Below are positions 1 through 9,815 of a stretch of DNA of 64,000 nt, piece by piece (position 1 is the first letter of the stretch; each line of letters opens with the position of its first letter). The notes beneath the pieces were generated by a model. It made no database searches. It was not told where the DNA came from and saw nothing but the letters and a program-made list of their open reading frames with translations. This stretch comes from Azohydromonas lata NBRC 102462 (GTDB lineage Bacteria > Pseudomonadota > Gammaproteobacteria > Burkholderiales > Burkholderiaceae_C): assembly GCF_001571085.1 (NCBI RefSeq), contig NZ_BCTC01000025.1:1-64000 (forward strand), in the 5' to 3' direction. A program made the position numbers and the translations under genes.

Positions 1-259
1 GCTGGCCCTGGTGCAGCCAAGCCACTGATTTCAGCAACCGAAACTGTCCATGCATGCTTGTTTTCAAGGTCAGCCATGGGCACTTGTTGCCAACCTGCTG
101 TTTCAGGTGGCCCGTGAAAACCGCCGTGCATCCATTGCTTTTTGGTTGCCTGAAGCATCTAAATGATCATTGAGAAGATGCCGCACACCATGAGCGCAGG
201 TTTTCGCGAAGGGCCCGGCATGGCTGGCCGGCGTTGATCCCTGCCCACACCGCCTCACC
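1..259. other. Left edge, no gene recognised
   Basis: No convincing gene is visible before pabB. A short open frame from the window edge stops at 26-28 (ending L-V-Q-P-S-H) and could be the last codons of an upstream plus-strand gene, but eight codons prove nothing. An open frame on the minus strand running into pabB is judged a GC-driven shadow. Confidence 0.4.
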
Positions 260-1594
260 ATGGTCCACCCCCCTTTCGCCTTGCTCGACGACTGCGGCGC
301 CACGCCAGGGCGTCCTTCAAGCCGGCTGTATGGCGGCTTCGTGCGCGAGCACCGCTGCACCGATCCGGCGAAGCTGGACGAGGTGATGGCCGCCGTGGAC
401 AGCGACATGGCTGCGGGCCTGCACGCCGTCGTGCTTGCGGACTACGAGTGGGGCGTCAAGCTGCAGCGTCCTGGTGGACGGGTGGGGGCGGACACGGGTT
501 GCGATGGCGGCTCGGCGCTCAGGCTGCTGATGTTCTCGGACATGGCGCTCTTGTCCAGAGAGCAGGCGGATCAATGGATGGCGAGCGCGGTGGGACAGGC
601 GGGCACAACGGGACAAGCCGGCGTGGCCTTGTGGCGCGAGAGCCTGGACGAGGCGGCGTTCCACGGCGCCGTGGACGCCATTCACCAGGCCATCCGCGAA
701 GGGCAGACCTACCAGGTCAACTTCACCTACAGGCTCTGCGGCCAGGCCGTAGGCACGCCGGCGAGGATTTACAGCCAGCTCCGCTCCCGGCAGCCGGTGC
801 GCTATGGAGCGTTCCTGGCACTGCCTGCGGGCGGTGACGTCGATTTCGTGCTGTCGTGCTCGCCGGAGCTCTTCCTGCGCCATGCGGCGGGCGTGATCAC
901 GGCGCAGCCGATGAAGGGCACGGCGCCCCGGTGTCCGAACGCTGAAGACGACAGGGCCATGGCACGGTGGCTGGCCCTGGACGTGAAGAATCGGGCCGAG
1001 AACCTGATGATCGTGGACCTGCTGCGCAACGACATGGGCCGCATGGCCGTGCCGGGCTCCGTGCGGGTGCCGGCACTGTTTGACGTCGAGTCCCATGCAT
1101 CGGTGTTCCAGATGACGTCCACGGTGCAAGCGGCAGTGCGGCCGGACGTTGGATTTGCGGACGTACTGCGGGCCACCTTCCCCTGCGGGTCCATCACCGG
1201 GGCGCCCAAGCTCCAGACGATGAAACTTATCGAGGCGCTGGAATCAACGCCGCGCGGCCTCTACACCGGAAGCATTGGCTGGCTGGAGCGGCCCGCCGAC
1301 GGGCGCCGTTGCGGGGATTTTTGCCTGTCGGTCGCCATCCGCACACTGACCCTGGGTCCTGAGATGCAGGGCATGAGAGAGGCCAGGCTTGGCGTGGGCG
1401 CCGGCATCGTGCTCGACAGCGACGCGGGCTCGGAATTGGCCGAGTGCAGATTGAAGGCGCGCTTTGCCACGGCGCCGTCACCCTGGTTCGACGCCTGCCA
1501 GGCAGGCGCGGAGCCTTCTCGCGAAGGCGATGGTCCGGCGCAGGTGTCGCCGGCTCGCGCGACGGCGTTTGCGCACGTCACCTCGTCCCTGTAG
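260..1594 (+). CDS. pabB: Aminodeoxychorismate synthase component I (PabB)
   Basis: A 444-residue chorismate-binding enzyme. With a PabA glutaminase partner this family converts chorismate plus ammonia to 4-amino-4-deoxychorismate in cytosolic folate synthesis. The catalytic core is complete. The P-M-K-G-T motif near residue 219 has the lysine typical of PabB, where anthranilate synthase has alanine. C-G-S-I-T-G-A-P-K lies near residue 309, and the C-terminal G-x-G-I-V-x-D-S-D segment with downstream E-x-x-E-x-x-x-K closes the active site. No PabC lyase domain is fused at the C terminus, although PabB-PabC fusions exist in this group. The chosen ATG follows CACC without a strong ribosome binding site. 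A small protein of unknown function follows 55 bp downstream. Isochorismate synthase is a less likely alternative. Confidence 0.9.
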   Translation: MVHPPFALLDDCGATPGRPSSRLYGGFVREHRCTDPAKLDEVMAAVDSDMAAGLHAVVLADYEWGVKLQRPGGRVGADTGCDGGSALRLLMFSDMALLSREQADQWMASAVGQAGTTGQAGVALWRESLDEAAFHGAVDAIHQAIREGQTYQVNFTYRLCGQAVGTPARIYSQLRSRQPVRYGAFLALPAGGDVDFVLSCSPELFLRHAAGVITAQPMKGTAPRCPNAEDDRAMARWLALDVKNRAENLMIVDLLRNDMGRMAVPGSVRVPALFDVESHASVFQMTSTVQAAVRPDVGFADVLRATFPCGSITGAPKLQTMKLIEALESTPRGLYTGSIGWLERPADGRRCGDFCLSVAIRTLTLGPEMQGMREARLGVGAGIVLDSDAGSELAECRLKARFATAPSPWFDACQAGAEPSREGDGPAQVSPARATAFAHVTSSL

Positions 1595-1649
1595 TTGCGT
1601 ATGAATTTGGGCCGGATGCATGCGGCCATGGAGCAGTAAGGAGCGTCCC

Positions 1650-1826
1650 ATGACAGAGACCAACGGTGTGTCCGTGGAGTACCAGCGGGCCTTTGCCGAG
1701 CTTGAACGCAGAGCGGCCTTGGGCGAGGTCACGCTCGCGCAGCTCAGACGGGAAGTTTTTGAGCTTCGCGAGAAGTTCTCCTGCGGGCTGCCGGTGGTGT
1801 TGCACCGGCAGCCGTTGCCGCACTGA
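1650..1826 (+). CDS. Small conserved-type protein, unknown function
   Basis: A 58-residue acidic to neutral protein, not recognised. The start is supported by AAGGAG at 1638-1643, six bases before the ATG. Residues 10-45 are predicted helical, rich in Glu, Arg, Leu and Ala with no glycine-rich or membrane segment. They look like a short coiled helix, followed by a Pro/His-rich tail. It lies 55 bp after pabB on the same strand and could be cotranscribed with it. It may be a small regulatory or scaffold protein, but nothing in the sequence decides this. Confidence 0.5.
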   Translation: MTETNGVSVEYQRAFAELERRAALGEVTLAQLRREVFELREKFSCGLPVVLHRQPLPH

Positions 1827-2157
1827 AGCTTCCCGCGGCTTCAGCCGTTTCGCTCGGCCCTGCTGACCCGCGCGGGGCGGGCACGCGCGCGCCTGCGTGT
1901 TCCGCCTGGGCATGACCGGGCAAAACCCGGTCGTCGTTTTTGAGCAAGTCGATGTCGTGCGAACTGCGCAAAGCTCGATGGGATGCTCATCTAATGCCCC
2001 AACGATGTCCTTCCCCGTCACTTGCAAGCGGACGGGATAACTACTTGGCCAGCATTTTGGACGCGAGTTGCCAAATGCAAGCGAAAGGACCGTGCCCCTC
2101 TTTTCAAGAATACGAGGATGGCCGGATTCGCGCCAAAGAAGATCTTTAGGAGACAGC
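1827..2157. other. Intergenic region before BCCT transporter
   Basis: 331 bp without a convincing gene. A 69-codon open frame at 1940-2149 has no ribosome binding site and no recognisable features. AGGAGA at 2148-2153 is the ribosome binding site of the transporter. No clear terminator hairpin with a T run was found after the small protein. Confidence 0.4.
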
Positions 2158-3747
2158 ATGGACGCAAAAGTATCGGCACGAATCAAGACGCGCCCTCCAC
2201 ACCGCAGTGCGGTGGCATCCAACGAGAATATTCAAATATTAGGTCTGGATGTCCACCGCATCGTATGTCCGGCCGCGGTGCTCATGATCGTGGCTTTGGT
2301 AATTTATTCGGTTTCGGATCCAGCCAGCGCCGGGCACTTTCTTAACAAGGCAAAAGACTGGACCATCGTCAATTTTGACTGGTTTTATATCATCGCCGGC
2401 AACGCCTTCGTTGCCTTTTGCCTCTTGCTTGTGCTGTCGCCCGCGGGCAATGTGCGGATAGGCCGTGGCGAAACCAGGCCGGAATACGGAATCGTTTCCT
2501 ATTTCTCGATGCTGTTTGCGGCCGGTATGGGCGTCGGCCTGTTGTTCTGGGGTGTGGCTGAGCCGCTGGCCTATTACACGGGCTGGAGCCATACGCCTCT
2601 CAATGTTCCGAAGGAAACGCCGGAGGCCGTGCATGCGGCGATGGGTGCGACGCTGTTTCACTGGGGGCTGCATCCCTGGGCTGTTTACTGCATCGTCGCA
2701 TTGATCATTGGTTATTTTGCCTACAACCGTGGGCTTCAAAACTCTCTGAGGTCAGGTCTTGAGCCGCTGATCGGCGCGGCCCACAAGGGGTGGATAGGCC
2801 ATGTGGTGGATATCTTCACGATTCTCCTGACCACGTTTGGCCTGTCTACCTCGCTGGGCCTGGGTGCCATGCAGGCGGCGGCCGGCATGCATCATGTGTT
2901 TGGCACGCCCAACTCATTTGCGATGCAGGCGGGTTTCATCGTCTTCGTCTCCGTGCTGTCGGCGCTGGGGGTGGGAGCGGGCATGCATGCCGGCATCAAG
3001 CTGCTGAGCAACATCAATATGGCGTTGGCGCTCGGCCTGCTCATTTTCGTGATCATCGGCGCCGGCGTCGTGAGCTTTATCGCCGGCCTGGGCTCGACCA
3101 CCGTGGATTACGCCGAGTATTTCATTCCCCTGGCAAATTGGGCCGGCCGAAAAGACTCGGAGTGGTTTCGCGGTTGGACGGTTTTCTATTGGGCCTGGTG
3201 GGCCAGTTGGGCGCCTTTTGTCGGCATGTTCATCGCCAGTATTTCGCGGGGCCGCACGGTCCGGCAAATCGTGATCTCGGTCATGATTGCGCCCACCCTG
3301 GTGGCCTTGCTCTGGATGACTGCATTTGGCGGCGCCGCCATTCATCAGGCTGAAAGTGGCGTGGGCGAGCTCGCGGGCGGTATCAAGGACGTCACGCTGA
3401 CCCTGTTCTGGTTCCTGGAGGCACTGCCTTTCGCCCAACTGACCTCCTTTTTGGCCGTGATACTGCTGGCCATATTCATGGTGACCTCGGTCAATTCCGG
3501 CTGTCTGGTGGTCGACACGCTGGCCTCAGGCGGCAAGGAGACCACCAGCGGATTTCAAAAGGTTGTCTGGGCAGCCGTGGTCGGTGTGGTGACGCTGGTC
3601 TTGTTCATCGTGGGTGGCGATGACGCGCTGAAGGCGGCACAAGCGGGTGCCATTGCGCTGGGCTTGCCTTTCATGGCGCTGATGTTCGTGCTCATGCTCG
3701 GCCTGTTCAAGGCGCTCATCGGCGAGCATAAGAAGCGCGCTTGGTAA
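2158..3747 (+). CDS. BCCT-family betaine/choline/carnitine-type transporter
   Basis: A 529-residue inner-membrane secondary transporter with about 12 hydrophobic segments. Family signatures are visible: the M-G-V-G-L-L-F-W-G-V-A-E-P segment in the first third, and the Trp-rich F-Y-W-A-W-W-A-S-W-A-P-F-V-G motif followed by S-R-G-R-T-V-R-Q. These line the substrate site for quaternary amines in characterised members (BetP, BetT, CaiT). The frame is open further upstream to 2068, but the ATG at 2158 has AGGAGA five bases ahead and gives the expected short cytosolic N terminus. The substrate cannot be read from sequence. The long C-terminal osmosensory tail of BetP is absent (the protein ends soon after the last helix), so a nutrient-uptake role is more likely than osmoregulation. 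It stands alone, convergent with the pca operon. Confidence 0.88.
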   Translation: MDAKVSARIKTRPPHRSAVASNENIQILGLDVHRIVCPAAVLMIVALVIYSVSDPASAGHFLNKAKDWTIVNFDWFYIIAGNAFVAFCLLLVLSPAGNVRIGRGETRPEYGIVSYFSMLFAAGMGVGLLFWGVAEPLAYYTGWSHTPLNVPKETPEAVHAAMGATLFHWGLHPWAVYCIVALIIGYFAYNRGLQNSLRSGLEPLIGAAHKGWIGHVVDIFTILLTTFGLSTSLGLGAMQAAAGMHHVFGTPNSFAMQAGFIVFVSVLSALGVGAGMHAGIKLLSNINMALALGLLIFVIIGAGVVSFIAGLGSTTVDYAEYFIPLANWAGRKDSEWFRGWTVFYWAWWASWAPFVGMFIASISRGRTVRQIVISVMIAPTLVALLWMTAFGGAAIHQAESGVGELAGGIKDVTLTLFWFLEALPFAQLTSFLAVILLAIFMVTSVNSGCLVVDTLASGGKETTSGFQKVVWAAVVGVVTLVLFIVGGDDALKAAQAGAIALGLPFMALMFVLMLGLFKALIGEHKKRAW

Positions 3748-3816
3748 AAGCCCCGGGGTGGCTCGCGTTCAAGGTTTGAATGCGTGTCGGGTCCGCCACT
3801 CCCGGGCAGCAGGACG

Positions 3817-4626
3817 TCAGCCCCGCAGCGATGCCAGCCAATCGTCCAGCGCCTGCATGAACGCCGCGGGCTGTTCCAGCACGCTCAGGTGCGAGGCCTC
3901 GCGCAACACCACCAGCCGCGCGCCGGAGATGGCGCGCGCGATGGTGTAGGCCATCTCCGGCGGCGTGCCCTGGTCCAGCTCGCCGCCGATGACCAGCGTG
4001 GGCACACCGATGCCTGGCAGCCGCGCGGTGGTGTCCACGTCGCGAATGGCTTCGCAGCAGGCGATGTAGGCGGCGCGGTCGCAGCCCAGCACGCGCTCGC
4101 GCCAGTGCGCCACGGCCCGGGGCTGCTCGGCGTGGAAGCCGGCATGGAACCAGCGCTGCAGCGCCCCGTCCACGATGGCTTCCAGCCCGCCCGCGCGCAC
4201 GCCGGCAATGCGCTGCGCCCACCCGGCGCGCGCTTCGGCCGGATAGCCGGACGTGGTGTTGGCCAGCACCAGCGCCTGCACCTTGTGCGGGTGCCGCAGC
4301 GCCAGCTCCTGGCCCACCATGCCGCCCATGGACAGGCCTATCCAGGTGACGGCGCCCAGCTCCAGCTCGTCGATGAGCCGCGCCGCGTCGTCGGCCAGCT
4401 CGGCCACGGTGTACGGCCCCCCCGGCGCCGGGCTGCGGCCATGGCCGCGCTGGTCGTAGCGCAGCACGCGGGCGTGTGCGGCCAGGTGCGCGGCCAGCGC
4501 GTCCCACATCGTCAGGTCGCAGCCCAGGGCATGGGCCAGCACGAAGGTGCGCCGCGCGGCCCGGCCGTCGCCCGGGCCTTCCAGCACGTAATGCAGGCGC
4601 GGGGCGCTGCGGGTGAGGCCGTCCAT
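3817..4626 (-). CDS. pcaD: 3-oxoadipate enol-lactonase
   Basis: A 269-residue alpha/beta hydrolase that opens beta-ketoadipate enol-lactone to beta-ketoadipate in the cytosol, the step joining the catechol and protocatechuate branches. The nucleophile is Ser99 in G-L-S-M-G-G, with Asp218 (G-G-E-L-D-Q-G) and His246 (E-A-S-H-L) completing the triad. The frame is open upstream into pcaF, but the ATG at 4626 has a G-rich ribosome binding site and starts where family members start. It is the last gene of the pcaI-pcaJ-pcaF-pcaD operon, 14 bp after pcaF. It could equally be called catD, because it serves the cat genes at 10.8-13.3 kb. Confidence 0.9.
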   Translation of the reverse strand: MDGLTRSAPRLHYVLEGPGDGRAARRTFVLAHALGCDLTMWDALAAHLAAHARVLRYDQRGHGRSPAPGGPYTVAELADDAARLIDELELGAVTWIGLSMGGMVGQELALRHPHKVQALVLANTTSGYPAEARAGWAQRIAGVRAGGLEAIVDGALQRWFHAGFHAEQPRAVAHWRERVLGCDRAAYIACCEAIRDVDTTARLPGIGVPTLVIGGELDQGTPPEMAYTIARAISGARLVVLREASHLSVLEQPAAFMQALDDWLASLRG

Positions 4627-4640
4627 GAAAGCCCCCCGCC

Positions 4641-5846
<1,206 letters not shown>

Positions 5847-5875
5847 GGGGGTGTCTTTCGCAGGGCTTGTGAAGC

Positions 5876-6556
5876 TCAGGCCTGGCGCAGCGTCACGCCG
5901 GGCGTGAGCGCCTGCAGGTCGCGCAGGGTGAGGCCGGGGGCCAGCTCGATGACGGTGGCCTCGCCGCCGGCCAGGTCGATGACGGCCAGGTCCGTGTAGA
6001 GGCGGCTCACGCAGCCCAGGCCCGTGAGCGGGTAGCTGCACGCGCTCACCAGCTTGGCCTGCCCGTCGCGGGTCAGGTACTCCATCATCACGAAGGTCTT
6101 CTTCGCGCCTATGGCCAGGTCCATGGCGCCGCCCACGGCGGGAATGGCGTCCGGCGCGCCGGTGTGCCAGTTGGCCAGGTCACCCTGCGCCGAGACCTGG
6201 AAGGCGCCCAGCACGCAGATGTCCAGGTGGCCGCCGCGCATCATCGCGAAGCTGTCGGCGTGGTGGAAGAAGCAGCCGCCGGGCAGCAGCGTCACGGGCT
6301 GCTTGCCGGCGTTGATGAGGTCGAAGTCCTCCTCGCCCGCGGCCGGCGCCGGGCCCATGCCGATGACGCCGTTCTCGGAGTGCAGCACCACTTCCTTGTC
6401 GGCCGAGAGGTGGTTGGCAACCGCGGTGGGCAAGCCGATGCCCAGGTTGACGACGGCGCCGTCAGGGATGTCGCGCGCGACGCGCTGCGCCATCTGCTCG
6501 CGCGTCCAGCGCGTGGCGGGGGGAGAGACTTTCACGGGGGTGGCTTGTGCGCTCAT
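5876..6556 (-). CDS. pcaJ: 3-oxoadipate CoA-transferase subunit B
   Basis: A 226-residue beta subunit of succinyl-CoA:3-oxoadipate CoA-transferase. The family's catalytic glutamate is Glu61 in S-E-N-G-V-I-G-M-G-P, which forms the glutamyl-CoA thioester. N-L-G-I-G-L-P-T precedes it, and the length is normal. It begins 15 bp after the pcaI stop, and the two products form the active heteromer. It loads CoA from succinyl-CoA onto beta-ketoadipate for PcaF. An acetoacetate transferase would look similar; linkage to pcaF and pcaD settles the call. Confidence 0.93.
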   Translation of the reverse strand: MSAQATPVKVSPPATRWTREQMAQRVARDIPDGAVVNLGIGLPTAVANHLSADKEVVLHSENGVIGMGPAPAAGEEDFDLINAGKQPVTLLPGGCFFHHADSFAMMRGGHLDICVLGAFQVSAQGDLANWHTGAPDAIPAVGGAMDLAIGAKKTFVMMEYLTRDGQAKLVSACSYPLTGLGCVSRLYTDLAVIDLAGGEATVIELAPGLTLRDLQALTPGVTLRQA

Positions 6557-6571
6557 GGTCGTATTCCTGGC

Positions 6572-7273
6572 TCAGGCGGCCTGCTTGAAGCCGCCGGCGG
6601 CGGTGGCGACGCGGTCGACGAGGACGACGCGTTGGACGAACAGCCCCGGCGTGACGACGGCTTCCGGGTCCAGCCGGCCCAGCTCCACGATCTCGTGCAC
6701 GGTGGCCACCGTGGTCCTGGCGGCCATGGCCATGATCGGACCGAAGTTGCGCGCCGTCATGCGGTAGGTCAGGTTGCCCCAGCGGTCGCCTTTTTCCGCC
6801 TTGATGAGCGCGTAGTCGGCGTGGATGGGCGACTCCAGCACGTAGTGGCGGCCGTTGATCTCGCGCGTTTCCTTGCCCTGCGCCAGCGCCGTGCCGTAGC
6901 CCGTGGGCGTGAAGAAGCCGCCTATGCCGGCGCCCGCGGCGCGGATGCGCTCCGCCAGGTTGCCCTGCGGCACCAGCTCCAGCTCGATCTCGCCGGCGCG
7001 GTAGAGCGCGTCGAAATGGTGGCTGTCGGCCTGGCGCGGGAAGGAGCAGATGATCTTGCGCACCCGCTTGAGCGAGAGCAGCCGCGCCAGCCCCGTGTCG
7101 CCGTTGCCGGCGTTGTTGTTGACGATGACCAGCTCGCGCGCGCCGGTGTCTATCAGCGCGTCTATGAGCTCGTTGGGCTGCCCGGCCGTGCCGAAGCCGC
7201 CGATCATGACGGTGGCGCCGTCGCGGATGTCCGCCAGGGCCGCCGCCGCATCAGGCACGATTTTGTCGATCAT
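6572..7273 (-). CDS. pcaI: 3-oxoadipate CoA-transferase subunit A
   Basis: A 233-residue alpha subunit of the 3-oxoadipate CoA-transferase. The oxyanion-forming glycine-rich motif G-G-F-G-T-A-G-Q-P is at residues 25-33, followed by the N-E-L-I-D-A-L helix typical of PcaI and ScoA. The frame is open 17 codons further upstream. The ATG at 7273 (M-I-D-K-I) matches the family start and has a weak GAGAG site ahead. It is the first gene of the operon and is transcribed away from the IclR regulator through the operator at 7359-7392. Confidence 0.93.
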   Translation of the reverse strand: MIDKIVPDAAAALADIRDGATVMIGGFGTAGQPNELIDALIDTGARELVIVNNNAGNGDTGLARLLSLKRVRKIICSFPRQADSHHFDALYRAGEIELELVPQGNLAERIRAAGAGIGGFFTPTGYGTALAQGKETREINGRHYVLESPIHADYALIKAEKGDRWGNLTYRMTARNFGPIMAMAARTTVATVHEIVELGRLDPEAVVTPGLFVQRVVLVDRVATAAGGFKQAA

Positions 7274-7358
7274 GGAACTGCTCTCTGGATGGGCCGGCCG
7301 CAGCCGGCCAGCGAAGGAACACACGGGTGCCGGCCCCTTGAGTGCCGGCCGGGCTTAT

Positions 7359-7392
7359 GTTCTAATAGCGAACATTGGTTCGTAATAAGAAC
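7359..7392. promoter_or_regulatory. Tandem IclR-type operator of the pca operon
   Basis: Two 15-bp dyads of the form GTTC-N7-GAAC lie at 7359-7373 (GTTCTAATAGCGAAC) and 7378-7392 (GTTCGTAATAAGAAC), with centres 19 bp apart and so on nearly the same helix face. They sit between pcaI (starts 7273) and the divergent iclR gene (starts 7488). IclR-family regulators of the pca regulon are known to bind repeated GTTCG-like sites. Binding of this particular regulator is inferred. Confidence 0.7.
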
Positions 7393-7487
7393 AACTGAGG
7401 TGCGCAGGCTAAGGACGCGGTGCCGGCCTGTCAAGGCCATGGCGGCGCGGCCGTGTGGCTTTACCTCGGCCTTTGGAGCGGAAAACG

Positions 7488-8336
7488 ATGGCGGGCAAGA
7501 GAGCGCAACAGGCGGAGCAGGACCCTCAGGCGGAAGATGCGCCAGACGCGGCGCACGCGGACGCGGGCGAGGCGTTGAAACCCGGCGACGGCTACGTGCA
7601 GTCCTTCGCGCGCGGGCTGGAGGTGCTGCGCAGCTTCGGCGCGCAGGCGCCGGCGCAGACGCTGTCCGAGGCCGCGCAGCGCGCGGGCCTCACGCGCGCG
7701 GGGGCGCGGCGCATCCTGCTGACGCTGCAGACGCTGGGCTACGTGGAGCAGGACGGGCGGCAGTTCCGCCTCACGCCCAAGGTGATGGAGCTGGGCTTTG
7801 CCTACCTGAGCGCGCAGCCCTGGTGGCACCTGGCGCAGCCGCTGATGGAGGAGCTCACGCAGCAGCTCAAGCAGTCCACCTCGGCGGCGGTGCTGGACGG
7901 GGCCGACATCGTCTACGTGCTGCGCGTGCCCATGGAGAAGATCATGTCCATCAACCTGGGCGTGGGCTCGCGGCTGCCGGCGCACTGCACTTCCATGGGC
8001 CGCGTGCTGCTGGCCGGGCTGGCCGAGGAGCAGCGCGAGGCGCGCGTGGGCACCCTGGTGCTGGAGCCGCTGACGCCGCGCACCATCACCGACCCGGAGA
8101 AACTGCTGGCCACGCTGTCGCAGGTGCGGCGCCAGGGCTACGCGCTGGTCAACGAGGAGCTGCAGTTGGGCCTGATGTCGCTGGCCGTGCCCATCAAGGA
8201 CCGCGGCGGCCGCGTGATGGCCGCCATCAACGTCAGCAGCCCGGCGCAGCGGCAGACCGCCGCGCAGATGCAAAAGGCCTGTCTGCCTGCGCTGCAGGCG
8301 GTGGCCGAGCGCATCAGCGCCATGCTGCCGCGCTGA
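7488..8336 (+). CDS. pcaR: IclR-family regulator of the beta-ketoadipate operon (PcaR-type)
   Basis: A 282-residue IclR-family DNA-binding protein. A variable charged head (1-33) precedes Y-V-Q-S-F-A-R-G-L-E-V-L, the usual beginning of the winged helix-turn-helix (about 38-100), and then the C-terminal effector-binding domain. The ATG at 7488 has GGAG at 7475-7478. A GTG 33 bp upstream in frame is possible but lacks a site. It is divergent from pcaIJFD across the double dyad at 7359-7392. PcaR, PobR and CatR of this family respond to beta-ketoadipate or similar acids; which one applies here is inferred from linkage. Confidence 0.82.
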   Translation: MAGKRAQQAEQDPQAEDAPDAAHADAGEALKPGDGYVQSFARGLEVLRSFGAQAPAQTLSEAAQRAGLTRAGARRILLTLQTLGYVEQDGRQFRLTPKVMELGFAYLSAQPWWHLAQPLMEELTQQLKQSTSAAVLDGADIVYVLRVPMEKIMSINLGVGSRLPAHCTSMGRVLLAGLAEEQREARVGTLVLEPLTPRTITDPEKLLATLSQVRRQGYALVNEELQLGLMSLAVPIKDRGGRVMAAINVSSPAQRQTAAQMQKACLPALQAVAERISAMLPR

Positions 8337-8362
8337 GCCGCCCAAGGCGGCGCGGCGCGCGC
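8300..8362. repeat. Direct repeat, left copy (iclR 3' end)
   Basis: The 3' end of the IclR gene and about 25 bp after its stop recur in diverged form at 9738-9800, same orientation. By eye about 55 of 63 positions agree, with one single-base gap. The two copies bracket the azoR-hxlR pair. Confidence 0.7.
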
Positions 8363-8456
8363 GGCGCATCCTTCTTTCAAGGCTTCCTCGATGAGGTGCC
8401 TTGCTGTCGGCCCGGTCGCGCCGAGTAGCGCGATGGTCTTTTTCCCGGCGATGAGG

Positions 8457-9074
8457 TCACGCGGCCTTTGCCAGCAAGGCCTTGATGGCCGTTTCGGCAT
8501 TGGCGATGGCGGCCTTCACCGCATCGGGGCCGAAAACCGTGCCTTCGACGCGCACCACTTCAACATCGGTCAGGCCGATGAAACCGAGCAGGTGCAGCAA
8601 ATAGTTGGTCTGAAAGTCGAACGGTGCCCAGGCACCTTCCGAGAACACGCCGCCAGCAGCGGTCACGAGATAGACCTTCTTGCCGGTCAGCAGTCCTTTC
8701 GGCCCGGCGTCGCCATAGCTGAAAGTGACGCCTGGCCAAGTGACGTGATCGAACCACGCCTTGAGCTGTGAGGGCAGACCGAAATTGATCATGGCCGAAC
8801 CGAGCACGATCACGTCGGCGACCTTCAACTCATCTACGAACGCTTGGGCGAACTTCACCGCCTCGACCTGTTCCGGCGTGTGATCTTCGGCCGACCTGAT
8901 CCGGCCTTGGATGTAGGCCGGCGTGATGTGCGGCGGCGGATTTGCCGCGAGGTCGCGCACGGTCAGCGGGCCGCCCAAGCGGGCCTGAATGCCTTCGGCG
9001 ATTTCGGTGGCAAAGCGGCTGGAAAGGCTGTCAGCCCCGCGCGGACTGGAAGTAACCAGCAGAGTATGGCTCAT
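8457..9074 (-). CDS. azoR: FMN-dependent NADH:quinone/azo reductase
   Basis: A 205-residue flavodoxin-like protein of the AzoR/AcpD family. These enzymes use FMN and NADH for two-electron reduction of quinones and azo dyes and protect against thiol-reactive quinones. Visible features: N-terminal L-V-T-S-S-P-R-G (phosphate loop), [21 protein letters not shown] near residues 95-115, and V-T-A-A-G-G-V-F near 140. Length is normal. It is divergent from the HxlR regulator with a 108-bp spacer holding a dyad. The pair is bracketed by a duplicated piece of iclR, so it looks inserted between pcaR and catR. It could detoxify catechol-derived quinones. Confidence 0.88.
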   Translation of the reverse strand: MSHTLLVTSSPRGADSLSSRFATEIAEGIQARLGGPLTVRDLAANPPPHITPAYIQGRIRSAEDHTPEQVEAVKFAQAFVDELKVADVIVLGSAMINFGLPSQLKAWFDHVTWPGVTFSYGDAGPKGLLTGKKVYLVTAAGGVFSEGAWAPFDFQTNYLLHLLGFIGLTDVEVVRVEGTVFGPDAVKAAIANAETAIKALLAKAA

Positions 9075-9102
9075 GATGTTTCTAGGTATAAAATGAGAAC
9101 TG

Positions 9103-9123
9103 AGTCAAAAATTGATTCTGACT
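9103..9123. promoter_or_regulatory. Dyad in azoR-hxlR intergenic region
   Basis: AGTCA-N11-TGACT forms an inverted repeat centred between the divergent azoR and hxlR starts in a locally AT-rich segment. HxlR-family repressors bind such short dyads near the promoters they control. Assignment to this regulator is inference. Confidence 0.4.
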
Positions 9124-9182
9124 TACCAATTCATACAGAGGATCGTAAGGTTCCTTCCCTTCCCCTACAAGAAGGCACATGC

Positions 9183-9617
9183 ATGTCACCTGGTCACAGC
9201 GAGCTACCTGCCGATATGCCTGCACCTGACGCTGGCGGCTGTCTGGCAACCCGTGAAATCCTGGATCGCATCGGCGACAAGTGGAGCCTCTACATCGTGG
9301 CCGTGCTGGCCAATGGCTCGCGGCGCTTCAACGAATTGAAGCGCGGCATCGACGGCATTTCCCAGCGGATGCTGACGCTGACGTTGCGCGGACTGGAACG
9401 CGACGGACTGGTCACGCGAACGATGTATCCGACGATTCCTCCGCGCGTCGATTACGAGCTCACTGACATGGGAAGAACGCTGTTGAAGCCTGTCATGGCG
9501 CTGGTCAACTGGGCGAACGAAAACCAGGCCGCCATTGCCGAGGCGCATAAGCGTTTTGACGAGGCGCCGGAGCCCGATCAAGTCTTGGTTCAGGGCGTTG
9601 TCTACCAGCGTCGATAA
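9183..9617 (+). CDS. HxlR-family redox/quinone-responsive regulator
   Basis: A 144-residue winged-helix protein. The HxlR core runs from Cys20 (G-G-C-L-A-T-R-E-I-L-D-R-I-G-D-K-W-S) through the recognition helix R-F-N-E-L-K-R-G-I-D-G-I-S-Q-R-M-L-T to V-D-Y-E-L-T-D-M-G. Members that sense quinones, diamide or hypochlorite (YodB, HypR, QorR) use an N-terminal cysteine at this position. The ATG at 9183 has GAAGG at 9171-9175. Its neighbour is a divergent quinone/azo reductase, the usual target of such regulators. Confidence 0.82.
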   Translation: MSPGHSELPADMPAPDAGGCLATREILDRIGDKWSLYIVAVLANGSRRFNELKRGIDGISQRMLTLTLRGLERDGLVTRTMYPTIPPRVDYELTDMGRTLLKPVMALVNWANENQAAIAEAHKRFDEAPEPDQVLVQGVVYQRR

Positions 9618-9737
9618 GCGAGCCCCAGGCTGTTGGGCCTGTGCCAATGCAGCGGCGTCATTTCACCAAGGGCGCCGCGTTGGCGCCCGATTTCCCACGA
9701 CACACCGCCGCCGCGCACCGGTTCGCAGTGACTCAAC

Positions 9738-9800
9738 GGTGGCCGACCGCATCAGCAGCCATGCTGCCGCGCCGAGGCCTCCATGGCGGCGCAGCGCGCG
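9738..9800. repeat. Direct repeat, right copy (diverged iclR 3' end)
   Basis: This noncoding segment resembles 8300-8362, the last codons and stop region of the IclR gene. The stop TGA of the original reads CGA here, and a one-base insertion breaks the frame. It ends 16 bp before the catR stop. Confidence 0.7.
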
Positions 9801-9815
9801 GGCGGGTGGCGGGCC

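Noticed and set aside
1940-2149. A 69-codon open frame before the BCCT gene
   Set aside because: It has no ribosome binding site or recognisable sequence, and it overlaps the transporter's leader.
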